Translations under genes and position numbers: made by a program | NCBI GenBank assembly: GCA_044227925.1 | Contig: JBGAVW010000020.1 | Location: 1-64,000 of the forward strand | DNA from: JADJLQ01 sp044227925 | GTDB taxonomy: Bacteria > Bacteroidota > Bacteroidia > Chitinophagales > Saprospiraceae | Length of the DNA: 64,000 nucleotides | Reading direction: 5' to 3' | Shown: positions 1 to 7,842 of the stretch, one piece after another | Position numbering within the stretch: the stretch's first letter is position 1 | Layout of the letters: the number at the start of each line of letters is the position of its first letter | Notes under the pieces: generated by a model | Database searches by the model: none | Seen by the model: only the letters and a program-made list of their open reading frames with translations | Told to the model about the DNA's origin: nothing

Positions 1-1185
1 ATAGGTGGAATGCAGGATAATGGAACGGCTATCTACGATGGTATGGACGGTTGGATCAAAGTAATTGGAGGCGATGGTATGTCTACTGCTATAAATCCAG
101 CAGAAAACATTATTTATGGCAGTTATCAAAATTTTGGGCTTAATAAATCTACTGATAAGGGAAAGACATTTGAATACATTCGACCAAACAATAATATACT
201 ATACACCGAACAGATAGCGTTCAACACCCCATATGAAATTACACCTGCCAATCCGACTGCATTGTATGCCGGCGGCCAACGAATATATATCAATGAAAAT
301 AATGGCAATCCCAATGGATGGAGACCTCTACATGAGTTTGTATTGGATGCCAATGCAACTACTTTGGCATTGGCTATATCCCCAAAGGATCCAACATTGA
401 TTTTTGCCAGTACTTCACCATTAAATAATAAGACTGTACCCAAATTATTTAAAAGTACAAATGGAGGCATCACCTGGCAACATCTTTCAAATTTACCTGA
501 ACTGGCTGCTATGGACATTGTATTTGATCAGAACAATGGAAATACCATTTACCTTGCCTATTCCGGATTCAAACCGGATTCACATGTATTTAAGTCGACG
601 GATGGTGGAAATACATGGGAAAATATTGATCATGGCTTACCCAACGTACCCACCAATTGTATTGCAATCAACCCTAAAAAATCTAATGAAATATATGTTG
701 GAAACGACCTGGGAGTATTTGTATCTGAAAACAGCGGAAAATCCTGGCAAAAATTTACTAAAGGCTTACCAAACGCTGTTATGGTCATGAGTCTGAGCAT
801 TACGCCCACTCCGGGATTAGGGGTAATCAAAGTAGCCACTCATGGCAATGGTGTATACGAAAGCCCACTGGCTGATTTTAGTATAGCTAACAAAGAAATC
901 ACCAATCCTGCATTATCAAATTTAACTTTATCTCCAAATCCGGCAGATCAATTTATAAATGTTCGGTCTTTCTTTAAACAATCAGCAACATACCAGGTAA
1001 TTATTTCAGACCTGACAGGAAGATCATTGATACAGAAAATCAATAATTCTGCATACGCGGGAGATAATGTGAATCGTGTAGATATTACTTCTTTATCTGC
1101 CGGCGTATACAATCTTAGGTTTGAAGGAAAGATTGGATCTGATCATTCGTTGTTTTTGTTGAATACTAAATTTATTAAAAAGTAG
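1..1185 (+). CDS. BNR/Asp-box repeat secreted protein, T9SS type A sorting domain (5' truncated)
   Basis: The reading frame is open from base 1, so this is the C-terminal part of a larger secreted protein whose start lies upstream. Counting from the first visible Met (base 10), Asp-box-like motifs of the form S-x-D/N-x-G-x-T/S-W/F occur at about residues 47-54, 149-156, 196-203 and 239-246, typical of BNR/sortilin-like beta-propellers. From about residue 302 a T9SS type A sorting domain follows: an LSPNPADQFINV-like strand, a DLTGR turn and the terminal LSAGVYNLRF strand. By family knowledge the protein is exported by Sec, carried across the outer membrane by T9SS, and anchored or released at the surface. 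Substrate is unknown; Asp-box propellers occur in sialidases, xyloglucanases and non-enzymatic proteins, and the residues that would decide are outside the window. Confidence 0.85.
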   Translation: MGGMQDNGTAIYDGMDGWIKVIGGDGMSTAINPAENIIYGSYQNFGLNKSTDKGKTFEYIRPNNNILYTEQIAFNTPYEITPANPTALYAGGQRIYINENNGNPNGWRPLHEFVLDANATTLALAISPKDPTLIFASTSPLNNKTVPKLFKSTNGGITWQHLSNLPELAAMDIVFDQNNGNTIYLAYSGFKPDSHVFKSTDGGNTWENIDHGLPNVPTNCIAINPKKSNEIYVGNDLGVFVSENSGKSWQKFTKGLPNAVMVMSLSITPTPGLGVIKVATHGNGVYESPLADFSIANKEITNPALSNLTLSPNPADQFINVRSFFKQSATYQVIISDLTGRSLIQKINNSAYAGDNVNRVDITSLSAGVYNLRFEGKIGSDHSLFLLNTKFIKK

Positions 1186-1341
1186 ATTACAGTAAAAGCC
1201 CTTTACCATCTATGCAAATTATACACCATTGATTACAATGGTCAAAAATTTCTTTGGTTCGCCTCAATGTGGTTAAAAAGGAAAAATCAAATATTGTTTC
1301 TTCACTTATTTTTACATTGTAGAAAACTTAACTCAAAGTGA

Positions 1342-1639
1342 AAAAGGATTGAGATTGCCACCACCAGAAAATACGTGGACTTACCATGTTTTCCAGCAGG
1401 AAAATATATAATCAAAGTCGTTTTAGCTAATAAAAATTTTATCTGCAATTTGGTTTTAAGCAAGCTGTAATTAGGAATATCAAAGCCCCTTTCGAAGTGG
1501 AATCTGATCATTTTATCACTGTTAAACGAATACCGGCTGCACTTAAAGAAGTGAGTGGCATCATAAAAATATTAATCTTGGTTTAGCCTTCTTTGCTCCT
1601 AATTTAATTATTGATGTTTCTCATCGTGAATTAAAATAA
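1342..1639 (+). pseudogene. Decayed coding remnants, one resembling a T9SS sorting-domain tail
   Basis: The roughly 700 bp between the BNR protein and the aminotransferase has no intact gene, but the plus strand holds protein-like fragments in shifting frames. Bases 1342-1470, directly after a TGA, read as a beta-strand-rich tail containing FPAGKYIIKVVLANKNF and ending in LSKL-stop, which closely resembles the last strands of a type A sorting domain. Bases 1476-1568 in another frame read PFEVESDHFITVKRIPAALK. A third frame (1568-1639) continues with NLGLAFFAPNLIIDVSHREL and a stop. No start codon or continuous frame joins them. I infer one or two broken genes; the parent of the second fragment is not recognised. 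Confidence 0.45.
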
Positions 1640-1806
1640 CAACACCTCAGTATTTAGTATTAGAAGGATTAATTAGAATCATTCTAACATAGCAATTAAC
1701 ACATTCAAAATCAGGATACTATATTTAACGAAATAATTTATGACTTTAACGGTTTAATTTTTATAAAGAATGCCTTAATAATATGCCATTTGATATATAT
1801 TTGTGA

Positions 1807-1883
1807 CAGCCATACAAGCTTCAAATCTTTTTATATCAAGACGACAATTATAATCCGATGAACTTGTATGGCTTTTTTATTTT
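1807..1883 (+). ncRNA. Candidate small RNA: promoter box, long hairpin, T tract
   Basis: A TATATTTG box (1796-1803) matching the Bacteroidota -7 consensus lies directly before a hairpin. Arm 1808-1818 (AGCCATACAAG) is the exact reverse complement of 1863-1873, and the stem extends by TTCA/TGAA (1820-1823 with 1859-1862) after one bulged base. The distal arm runs into a T-rich tract (1873-1883). A transcript started about 4 bases after the box would be about 75 nt with a loop of about 35 nt and a Rho-independent-type end. No ORF is present. It could instead be only the terminator of the decayed region upstream, but the promoter box placed exactly at its start favours a short independent RNA. 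Confidence 0.4.
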
Positions 1884-1895
1884 CCGTATTTACTT

Positions 1896-2996
1896 TCAAT
1901 ATTCATCTAATGCACTCGAAATTATTTTTAATCCCGCTTTGAGTTTTAGCTCCTCTGGATAGCCAAAGCCAATTCTCATATATTGGTCATCCATATCAAA
2001 CCAATGCCCGGGTCCCACTACCAAACCATGTTGTTCAAATAAAAATTTATAAAAATGATCCAAATTGGATACGCGCTTTTTAATTCGTACAAAACATACC
2101 AATCCCCCTTGTGGCAATACTGCCTCTACCCTATTTTCATTATTTAACCAGGCTTTTAATACTCCCAGATTGATTTGGGCTTTGGCATTCATTTTTGATA
2201 CCAACTCCAATCGCCTTGTATAAAAAGCATAGGCTATTGCTTCCTCCAATGGTGGATTACAAATTTGAATGGTTTCCTTAGCAGCTAAAAAGGTTTCGTA
2301 CCAGGTTTTATTTTTAGTAATAATTGCACCTATCCGTATACCTGGCAAACCATATCCTTTTGAAAATGAAATAAGGCTGATCCAATTGTTATGAAAGGAT
2401 GCCAATAGCGGGAAGTTTGATTCAAAACAAGCATCCCGGTATGTTTCATCAAAAAGTAAAATCAGTTTGTATTTTGATGTAAGCAATAAAAGATCATTTA
2501 TCTGGTCTTTGGTGATACAATTGCCAGTTGGGTTATGTGGTGTGGTGAGGCTAATCATCCTGGCCCCTGCAAGGGCAGCCTTTTCTACCTCAGCCAAGGG
2601 CAATTCCCAATTTTCCTCGTATCTAAGATTGATCTGAATGATCTGGTAACCGAGAGTCCTGGGGCTCTGCAAATTAGATGAGTAGTTAGGGAAAACGATT
2701 CCAATTTTATCTCCTGTATTTAATAAAGAGCTATATACAAAATACATTGCCATGGCGGCACCTCCTGTAAGCAATACATCAGATGCATTCAATCCTTCAC
2801 CTTGCTCAGCTATTAACTTTCTCAGGGTCGGGTGTCCCCTATGATCCGTATATTCAGGTTTAATCCTATTCAAGTCAAGACCCAACTCCCGGAGATCCAA
2901 TTCATATGCCGAACTTTCAGCCAGGTTGATATGTATATTTCCATAGCCTACTTCCTCCGGGCTTTCTATTTCAATGGGCATGCGTTTATAATCCAT
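1896..2996 (-). CDS. PLP-dependent aminotransferase, class I/II
   Basis: A 366-residue fold-type I PLP enzyme, probably cytoplasmic. The substrate-contacting TTPHNPTGN motif, the FDETYRD motif (Asp that pairs with the pyridine nitrogen) and the Schiff-base lysine in SFSKGYGLPGIRIG are all present in the usual order. The protein is slightly shorter than typical aspartate aminotransferases (about 390-400 residues) and resembles the broad aromatic/aspartate aminotransferase-like and capreomycidine synthase-like group; amino-acid specificity cannot be read from sequence. It is divergent from the aldolase gene at 3059, and the 62 bp between them carry a promoter box for each. The start at 2996 is supported by a TACCTTTA box at 3001-3008. 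Confidence 0.85.
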   Translation of the reverse strand: MDYKRMPIEIESPEEVGYGNIHINLAESSAYELDLRELGLDLNRIKPEYTDHRGHPTLRKLIAEQGEGLNASDVLLTGGAAMAMYFVYSSLLNTGDKIGIVFPNYSSNLQSPRTLGYQIIQINLRYEENWELPLAEVEKAALAGARMISLTTPHNPTGNCITKDQINDLLLLTSKYKLILLFDETYRDACFESNFPLLASFHNNWISLISFSKGYGLPGIRIGAIITKNKTWYETFLAAKETIQICNPPLEEAIAYAFYTRRLELVSKMNAKAQINLGVLKAWLNNENRVEAVLPQGGLVCFVRIKKRVSNLDHFYKFLFEQHGLVVGPGHWFDMDDQYMRIGFGYPEELKLKAGLKIISSALDEY

Positions 2997-3000
2997 GCTT

Positions 3001-3008
3001 TAAAGGTA
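3001..3008 (-). promoter_or_regulatory. Candidate -7 box (TACCTTTA) for the aminotransferase
   Basis: Read on the minus strand the octamer fits TAnnTTTR, the Bacteroidota primary-sigma -7 element, with the last base A instead of G. It ends 4 bases before the ATG at 2996, which implies an almost leaderless mRNA. Confidence 0.35.
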
Positions 3009-3046
3009 AATAGGATTGGTATTAAATTGAATTCTTCAATTATTTC

Positions 3047-3054
3047 TATTTTTA
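3047..3054 (+). promoter_or_regulatory. Candidate -7 box (TATTTTTA) for the aldolase
   Basis: TATTTTTA lies 4 bases before the ATG at 3059. As with the divergent gene, a start site about 4-5 bases after the box would coincide with the start codon. Confidence 0.35.
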
Positions 3055-3058
3055 TACT

Positions 3059-3739
3059 ATGGTAAAGCGCAATCCAAGAGACCGGTCAGAAATCACCAAT
3101 GACATATATGAAAGCGGGTTGGTGCCATTGTTCTATCATGCGGATTTAGAAATAGCTAAATCACTGGTAAAAACCTGTTATGATGTGGGGTTGAAAACAT
3201 TGGAGTTTACTAACCGGGCTGCATTTGCCCATTCCATATTTGCACCTTTAAATCTCTATTGCAAAAAAGAACTACCTGGAATGAGACTGGGCATAGGTAC
3301 GGTCACCGATGTTGGAACGGCAGCCTTATATCTCCAATCCGGAGCGGATTTTATTGTAATGCCTTCATTGCAGGAAGAGGTAATACAACTTTGTAATAAA
3401 AGAAAAGTGCTTTGCCTGCCTGGTTGTGGTACAGTAAGTGAAATAAGCAGAGCAGAGACCCTGGGATGCGAAATCATAAAATTATTTCCTGGCAATCATT
3501 ATGGCCCTAAGTTTATATCTGATGTACTGGGCCCCATGCCATGGACCAGCATATTGGTAAGCGGAGGTGTAGAACCGATTAAGGAAAATATTCAATCCTG
3601 GATCAAATCCGGTGCCACTTGCCTGGCCCTTGGATCCAAACTTTTTACCTCCGAAATCTTAAATGGAGACAACCTTACCGGATTAGCAGAATTGGTATCT
3701 GATTGTATGAAGTGGGTAAGGGAAGCGCGAAAAGCCTGA
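3059..3739 (+). CDS. eda: KDPG/KHG-type aldolase (2-keto-4-hydroxyglutarate / 2-keto-3-deoxy-6-phosphogluconate aldolase)
   Basis: A 226-residue class I aldolase of the Eda family, a TIM barrel that cleaves 2-keto-3-deoxy-6-phosphogluconate to pyruvate and glyceraldehyde 3-phosphate, or KHG to pyruvate and glyoxylate. The catalytic Glu and substrate Arg are seen in TLEFTNRA, the GIGTVTD strand follows, and the Schiff-base lysine lies in the EIIKLFPG strand. The phosphate/carboxylate-binding end, SGGVEP with the GSKLF helix, is also kept. The protein is about 12-15 residues longer than E. coli Eda, mainly at the N-terminus. It could complete uronate breakdown, and the window's last gene (tagaturonate reductase) belongs to that pathway, although no KDG kinase is adjacent. 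Confidence 0.88.
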   Translation: MVKRNPRDRSEITNDIYESGLVPLFYHADLEIAKSLVKTCYDVGLKTLEFTNRAAFAHSIFAPLNLYCKKELPGMRLGIGTVTDVGTAALYLQSGADFIVMPSLQEEVIQLCNKRKVLCLPGCGTVSEISRAETLGCEIIKLFPGNHYGPKFISDVLGPMPWTSILVSGGVEPIKENIQSWIKSGATCLALGSKLFTSEILNGDNLTGLAELVSDCMKWVREARKA

Positions 3740-3948
3740 TTACTAAACGACTGTTTATATCGATTTTTCATAATTTATTTTATTTCATAATGTGTTCAAT
3801 GATAACATATTAAAGCTTTTTGTTATGGTATAGTATTTGTCTATTATAGCATACCCCCACTAGAATTTTACAAACAAAAACTTTAAACAATACCTGATCA
3901 TCCAGCGACCCAGCGCCCGGGGAGATTTGAGGTGGCTTATGCGACGAA

Positions 3949-4074
3949 ATGAAAAAAATTATTAGACTCCAAAATGGATATTCGGCACCTTTGGCTAAAG
4001 ATATCCGGTTCTGGTTTTGGATTGCATGTATGACTGCTTTTTTAATTTTGACTTTAATTAAGATAGCTGAATAG
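3949..4074 (+). CDS. Small single-span membrane protein (41 aa), hypothetical
   Basis: A short ORF inside the 400-bp gap after the aldolase. It starts MKKIIRLQNG, has a charged segment (about residues 17-20), then a hydrophobic helix at about residues 21-40 (rich in F, W, I, L, T) and a final Glu. It is followed 30 bp later by a strong hairpin terminator facing the convergent phosphatase gene, as expected at the end of a real transcript. No Shine-Dalgarno is visible. The 200 bp upstream contain a GC-rich patch (about 3900-3925) out of keeping with the AT-rich surroundings. Function unknown; it may be spurious. Confidence 0.35.
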   Translation: MKKIIRLQNGYSAPLAKDIRFWFWIACMTAFLILTLIKIAE

Positions 4075-4104
4075 GGCTTTCATGAAAAAAACAAAATAGG
4101 ATTT

Positions 4105-4140
4105 TAAACAACACCATTCTTCATCGAGTGGTGTTGTTTA
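4105..4140. terminator. Bidirectional hairpin terminator
   Basis: A perfect 12-bp inverted repeat, TAAACAACACCA at 4105-4116 and its reverse complement at 4129-4140, encloses a 12-nt loop. It sits between the small plus-strand ORF and the 3' end of the minus-strand phosphatase, whose stop is at 4142-4144. It has A/T-rich flanks and can act for both directions. Confidence 0.7.
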
Positions 4141-4141
4141 A

Positions 4142-4627
4142 TTATTCGATCAGCTTATTGATTCCTGTTCGGAGGCTTAATTGATGGTGCACAAATCCTT
4201 CACACCCTTCGTATATTAATTGATATGCATCCTCAAATAAGTCTGTATAGTATGGATCCGGTACAATCTTTTGTTCATTCGGATATTTATACTCTAATAA
4301 TAATTTTATTTTTTGGTGGTTAACTCCATTTTGTGCCAGATTGACCACATCCCTGTAATTCATCAGATCCATCACTAAGATATGATCAAATGCATCAAGG
4401 TCGTTTTTCTGCAGATGCCTTGCTCTTTGATACCTGATATCGATACCATGGTTTTCAGCGCATTGAATCGCTCTGCGGTCAGGTAATTCTCCCACATGCC
4501 AATTCCCAATTCCAGCAGAGTCAACGACCCAATTATCCAAGCCATGCTCCTCAATCATTTTTTTCATCACCCCCTCTGCCATTGGAGACCTGCAAATATT
4601 TCCAAGGCATACCATTAAGATTTTCAT
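4142..4627 (-). CDS. Low-molecular-weight protein-tyrosine phosphatase
   Basis: A 161-residue cytoplasmic LMW-PTP. The signature C-x5-R-S P-loop is at residues 7-14 (CLGNICRS), giving nucleophile Cys7 and Arg13, and the general acid is Asp124 in VPDPYY; both are at family-typical positions and the length is normal. Members dephosphorylate tyrosine, often on bacterial tyrosine kinases controlling exopolysaccharide export, or act on arsenate in related ArsC proteins. The DP motif and absence of the ArsC second and third cysteines favour the phosphatase. No kinase or polysaccharide gene is adjacent, so the target is unknown. Confidence 0.92.
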   Translation of the reverse strand: MKILMVCLGNICRSPMAEGVMKKMIEEHGLDNWVVDSAGIGNWHVGELPDRRAIQCAENHGIDIRYQRARHLQKNDLDAFDHILVMDLMNYRDVVNLAQNGVNHQKIKLLLEYKYPNEQKIVPDPYYTDLFEDAYQLIYEGCEGFVHHQLSLRTGINKLIE

Positions 4628-4702
4628 GCTGAAAAATAATGATCATGACGGATATCAGTAAACTTATTTAATAAAGGATTTTTTTGTTCGAAGAATAAGG
4701 CA

Positions 4703-4710
4703 TATTTTTG
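4703..4710 (+). promoter_or_regulatory. Candidate -7 box (TATTTTTG) of the feo operon
   Basis: An exact match to TAnnTTTG, with a TTTG (4683-4686) 16 bases further upstream as a possible -33 element. The box ends 19 bases before the feoA ATG and directly abuts the dyad at 4711-4727. Confidence 0.5.
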
Positions 4711-4727
4711 TTTAGACAAAATCTAAA
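4711..4727. promoter_or_regulatory. Candidate metalloregulator operator before feoA
   Basis: TTTAGA (4711-4716), five spacer bases, then TCTAAA (4722-4727): a perfect 6-bp inverted repeat over the expected transcription start, 2 bases before the feoA ATG. A second overlapping dyad, TTTGT/ACAAA (4707-4711 with 4716-4720), shares its bases. DtxR-family iron/manganese repressors bind similar interrupted palindromes; the position would block initiation. The assignment is inference, since no regulator gene is next to it. Confidence 0.4.
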
Positions 4728-4729
4728 TA

Positions 4730-4963
4730 ATGTTTAAACCAATCATTGCCAAAAATTTACTCGAAATAAAAGAAGGTAAAATTTGTGGATTTAATGACGA
4801 AAATTTGTCTAGACTGTTGATTTCCAAGGGCATATTGATTGGCAGCATTGCTAAATTAATTAGGGTATCCCCTTTTGGTAATTCCTATTATGTACAAATT
4901 GATGGGCTGAAATTTGGCTTACGAAGAAAAGAAATAGAGGTTATACAACTCACGGAACTGTAA
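4730..4963 (+). CDS. feoA: Ferrous iron transport protein A (FeoA, SH3-like)
   Basis: A 77-residue cytoplasmic FeoA. It has the family's small SH3-like barrel: a solvent-exposed turn with RLLISKGILIGSIAKLI, then PFGNSYYVQIDG and a final GLRRKEIEVI strand. FeoA is thought to interact with FeoB and to be needed for Fe2+ uptake. The gene lies 6 bp upstream of feoB, so the pair is an operon; in many Bacteroidota the two are fused, but here they are separate. A promoter box and dyad immediately upstream suggest metal-responsive control. Confidence 0.9.
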   Translation: MFKPIIAKNLLEIKEGKICGFNDENLSRLLISKGILIGSIAKLIRVSPFGNSYYVQIDGLKFGLRRKEIEVIQLTEL

Positions 4964-4969
4964 TAATCA

Positions 4970-7078
4970 ATGCGTAAAAAAGTTGCAATTTTAGGAAATC
5001 CAAACAGCGGAAAATCTTCTGTTTTTAATCGCCTCACCGGACTATCCACAAAGGTGGGCAACTTTCCTGGAATTACAGTAGATAAAAAAGCAGGTACTAT
5101 TCGGCTCTCTGGAGGAGAGGTAGTAGAAATTATAGATTTCCCAGGGGTATACAGCTTGCATCCAAATGCCAAAGACGAATTTATAGTTACCTCTATACTT
5201 TCAAATCCGAAGGACCAGGACTATCCTGATCTTATACTGTATGTCGCTGATATCACTCATCTAGAAAAACAATTACTGCTTTTTACACAGGTAGTAGACT
5301 TGGGACTACCTATTGTGATGGTACTGACCATGAAAGACCTTGCCCAAAAAGACAATCTTACATTTGACCTGGAAGCTTTGCGATCAGCATGGCAAATCCC
5401 TATCTTATCTGTCAATGCCCGTACCCAGGAAAGTACACCCGATATCATCAGCGCGATAGAAAAAATGTTGGGACACCCGCAACTGCATACATCACCTCAG
5501 TATAAACTATCTTATACCGAGCAAAGCATCGCAAATGATCTCAACACTACCGTGGCAACAAATAGTTCCTATCAAAGTCTGTTAGTCGCCCATTATTTTG
5601 ACAGGTTGGAGCATCTCAGCTCTCATCAAAAAGATAAAATAAGATCTGTAAACATCAGTCATGGTTTTAATTCTCTTGCATCCCAGATTAGTGAAACCAT
5701 GCAACGGTATGACGGCTTTATTCCACTTATCAGAAAAGCTGCTTCTGCCGGTACTTATAAAATAAGTAAACTAAGTGAAAAAGCAGATGTAGTACTGACT
5801 CATAAAATATGGGGATTGATTATTTTTTTTGCAGTGAATTTTTTCATATTCCAGGCCATGTTTTCATTAGCAGCCTACCCGATGGAATGGATCGAATTCG
5901 GGTTTAGTAAAATTGGCAGTCTTATAAAAAATATTGGTTTGCCCGATACCATAACCAGTTTTATTTCGGATGGTATACTTGCGGGACTGGGTGGCATTTT
6001 GGTGTTTTTACCTCAAATAGCGCTTCTGTTTTTTTTACTTACCATACTTGAAGATTTTGGCTATATGGCCAGGGCGGTATACATGTTCGACGGATTATTA
6101 CAAAAATTTGGACTGAATGGAAGATCTTTAGTATCTCTTATTGCCGGAGGAGCCTGTGCCATCCCAGCAATAATGAGTACCCGATCTATAAGCAATCAAA
6201 AAGAAAGATTAATCACTACATTGGTGACACCATTTATCAGTTGCAGTGCCAGAATACCAGTCTATACTATTTTGGTGGCATTTGTGGTTTCCAATTCATA
6301 TAAAATAGGACCTTTCAATGGTCAGGGCTTATTGTTTATGTGTTTGTATCTGTTGGGTATTGCCACTGCTTTAATAGCAGCATTTATTCTGAAAAAAATA
6401 ATTAAATCAGACGAACGCAGTTTTTTGATGATAGAATTGCCCGATTATAAAACGCCCGATGTCAGAGTAGCTCTTCATACTGCCTGGTCGAGGTCTAAAT
6501 CTTTTATGTTGGAAGCCGGCAAAGTTATCCTGGTCATTTCATTGGTGCTGTGGGTATTGTCAAGCTATGGTCCATCAGCTAAAATGAAGGCCATCTCAGC
6601 TGAAGTGGATGTTATAAAGAAAGAACAATCTCTTTCAGATCTTTCTGCTGAAAATTTACTCGCGAGCAAAAAACTGGAAGCTTCCTATGCGGGTATCATT
6701 GGAAAATGGATGGAACCACTGATTAAACCACTGGGGTTTGACTGGAAAATCGGTATTGCTTTACTCACTTCTTTTGCTGCCCGGGAAGTTTTTGTTGGCA
6801 CCATGTCCACGATTTACAGTTTAGGCAGCACTGAAGATTACGACAGCCTGCAAAAAAAATTATCAGCAGAAATAAACCAGGAAACCGGGCAGCCGAGATT
6901 TACCCTTGCTGTAGCCGTCTCTCTTTTATTATTTTATGTATTTGCGATGCAATGCATGAGTACTATGGCAGTGGTGTATAGAGAAACCGGTGGCTGGAAA
7001 TGGCCAATTATTCAATTTGTATTCATGTGTGGCCTTGCGTACCTGGCTTCTTTTATAGCATATCAATTATTGAAATAA
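4970..7078 (+). CDS. feoB: Ferrous iron transporter FeoB
   Basis: A 702-residue inner-membrane Fe2+ transporter with an N-terminal GTPase. G1 is GNPNSGKSS (residues 9-17), the G2 region is NFPGITVDK (31-39), G3 is DFPG (56-59) and G5 lies around SVNAR (147-151). G4, normally NxxD, reads TMKD (120-123), an unusual change at the guanine-specificity Asn. A helical GDI-like domain follows, then the membrane part from about residue 283 with paired gate regions, including the GGACAIPAIMSTR segment with its conserved Cys. The C-terminal hydrophobic end is complete. It is the second gene of the feo operon. Confidence 0.95.
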   Translation: MRKKVAILGNPNSGKSSVFNRLTGLSTKVGNFPGITVDKKAGTIRLSGGEVVEIIDFPGVYSLHPNAKDEFIVTSILSNPKDQDYPDLILYVADITHLEKQLLLFTQVVDLGLPIVMVLTMKDLAQKDNLTFDLEALRSAWQIPILSVNARTQESTPDIISAIEKMLGHPQLHTSPQYKLSYTEQSIANDLNTTVATNSSYQSLLVAHYFDRLEHLSSHQKDKIRSVNISHGFNSLASQISETMQRYDGFIPLIRKAASAGTYKISKLSEKADVVLTHKIWGLIIFFAVNFFIFQAMFSLAAYPMEWIEFGFSKIGSLIKNIGLPDTITSFISDGILAGLGGILVFLPQIALLFFLLTILEDFGYMARAVYMFDGLLQKFGLNGRSLVSLIAGGACAIPAIMSTRSISNQKERLITTLVTPFISCSARIPVYTILVAFVVSNSYKIGPFNGQGLLFMCLYLLGIATALIAAFILKKIIKSDERSFLMIELPDYKTPDVRVALHTAWSRSKSFMLEAGKVILVISLVLWVLSSYGPSAKMKAISAEVDVIKKEQSLSDLSAENLLASKKLEASYAGIIGKWMEPLIKPLGFDWKIGIALLTSFAAREVFVGTMSTIYSLGSTEDYDSLQKKLSAEINQETGQPRFTLAVAVSLLLFYVFAMQCMSTMAVVYRETGGWKWPIIQFVFMCGLAYLASFIAYQLLK

Positions 7079-7125
7079 TCCCAGGTAAAACTACGTGATC
7101 AGCAGCCGCCATAAAACGAAGTGCT

Positions 7126-7818
7126 CTATTCACCATCCCATGTTTCAAACAGATCTGGTCTCCTCTCTTTAGTCCTCAAAATAGATTGATCATGCAACCA
7201 TTCATTTATCTTTTTTTCGTGGCCACTAAGCAAGATGTCGGGCACCTTATGGCCTTTAAAGTCAGATGGCCGGGTATATACTGGAGGAGCTAATAAGCCA
7301 TCCTGATGTGAATCTGTTAACGCAGAAGTTTCATCGCCCATTATTCCCGGGACTAACCTTAAAACAGCATCAGTAAGTACAGATGCGGCTATCTCCCCTC
7401 CTGAAAGCACATAATCACCAATAGATATTTCTTTGGTTACATATATTTCCCGAATTCGTTGATCTATACCTTTATAATGACCGCAGATCAATAATAAATT
7501 TTTGCTTAATGAAAGCTGATTGGCCAATTTTTGATTAAAGAGTTCACCATCGGGAGTCAGATATATGATTTCGTCATAGTTTACCTGCAATCGGAGTTGG
7601 TCAATACAGTTTGCAAGGGGCTCAGGCATTAAAACCATGCCTGCAGTACCACCAAAAGGATAATCATCTATTTGTTTATAATTTCCAATGCCAAATTGCC
7701 TCAGATCATGTACATGGAGCTGAAGCAATCCGGATTGAATAGATCTTTTGTAGATAGCATTGTCAAAAACACTATCAAAATAATGTGGTAGTGCCGCAAT
7801 GATATCTATGCGTATCAT
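7126..7818 (-). CDS. trmD: tRNA (guanine37-N1)-methyltransferase TrmD
   Basis: A 230-residue SPOUT-class methyltransferase that makes m1G37 in tRNAs reading CNN codons, preventing +1 frameshifting. Family marks are the N-terminal RIDIIAALPHYFDSV, DDYPFGGTAGMVL (substrate loop), the SAM-binding knot around LLICGHYKGIDQR and ISIGDYVLSGGE, and LAPPVYTRP near the C-terminus. It is the last gene of a three-gene minus-strand run after the dipeptidase and FKBP genes. Notably rpsP, rimM and rplS, the usual trmD neighbours in many bacteria, are absent, which is common in Bacteroidota. Confidence 0.96.
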   Translation of the reverse strand: MIRIDIIAALPHYFDSVFDNAIYKRSIQSGLLQLHVHDLRQFGIGNYKQIDDYPFGGTAGMVLMPEPLANCIDQLRLQVNYDEIIYLTPDGELFNQKLANQLSLSKNLLLICGHYKGIDQRIREIYVTKEISIGDYVLSGGEIAASVLTDAVLRLVPGIMGDETSALTDSHQDGLLAPPVYTRPSDFKGHKVPDILLSGHEKKINEWLHDQSILRTKERRPDLFETWDGE

Positions 7819-7842
7819 GTAAAGATAATAAATGGAAAATCC

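Noticed and set aside
1302..1511. 69-codon minus-strand ORF in the first gap
   Set aside because: Antisense to the sorting-domain-like remnant on the plus strand, which explains the open frame better.
3890..3930. GC-rich patch (CCCAGCGCCCGGGG) as an ncRNA or att site
   Set aside because: No stable hairpin with a T tract, no direct repeat partner elsewhere in the window, and no tRNA or integrase nearby.
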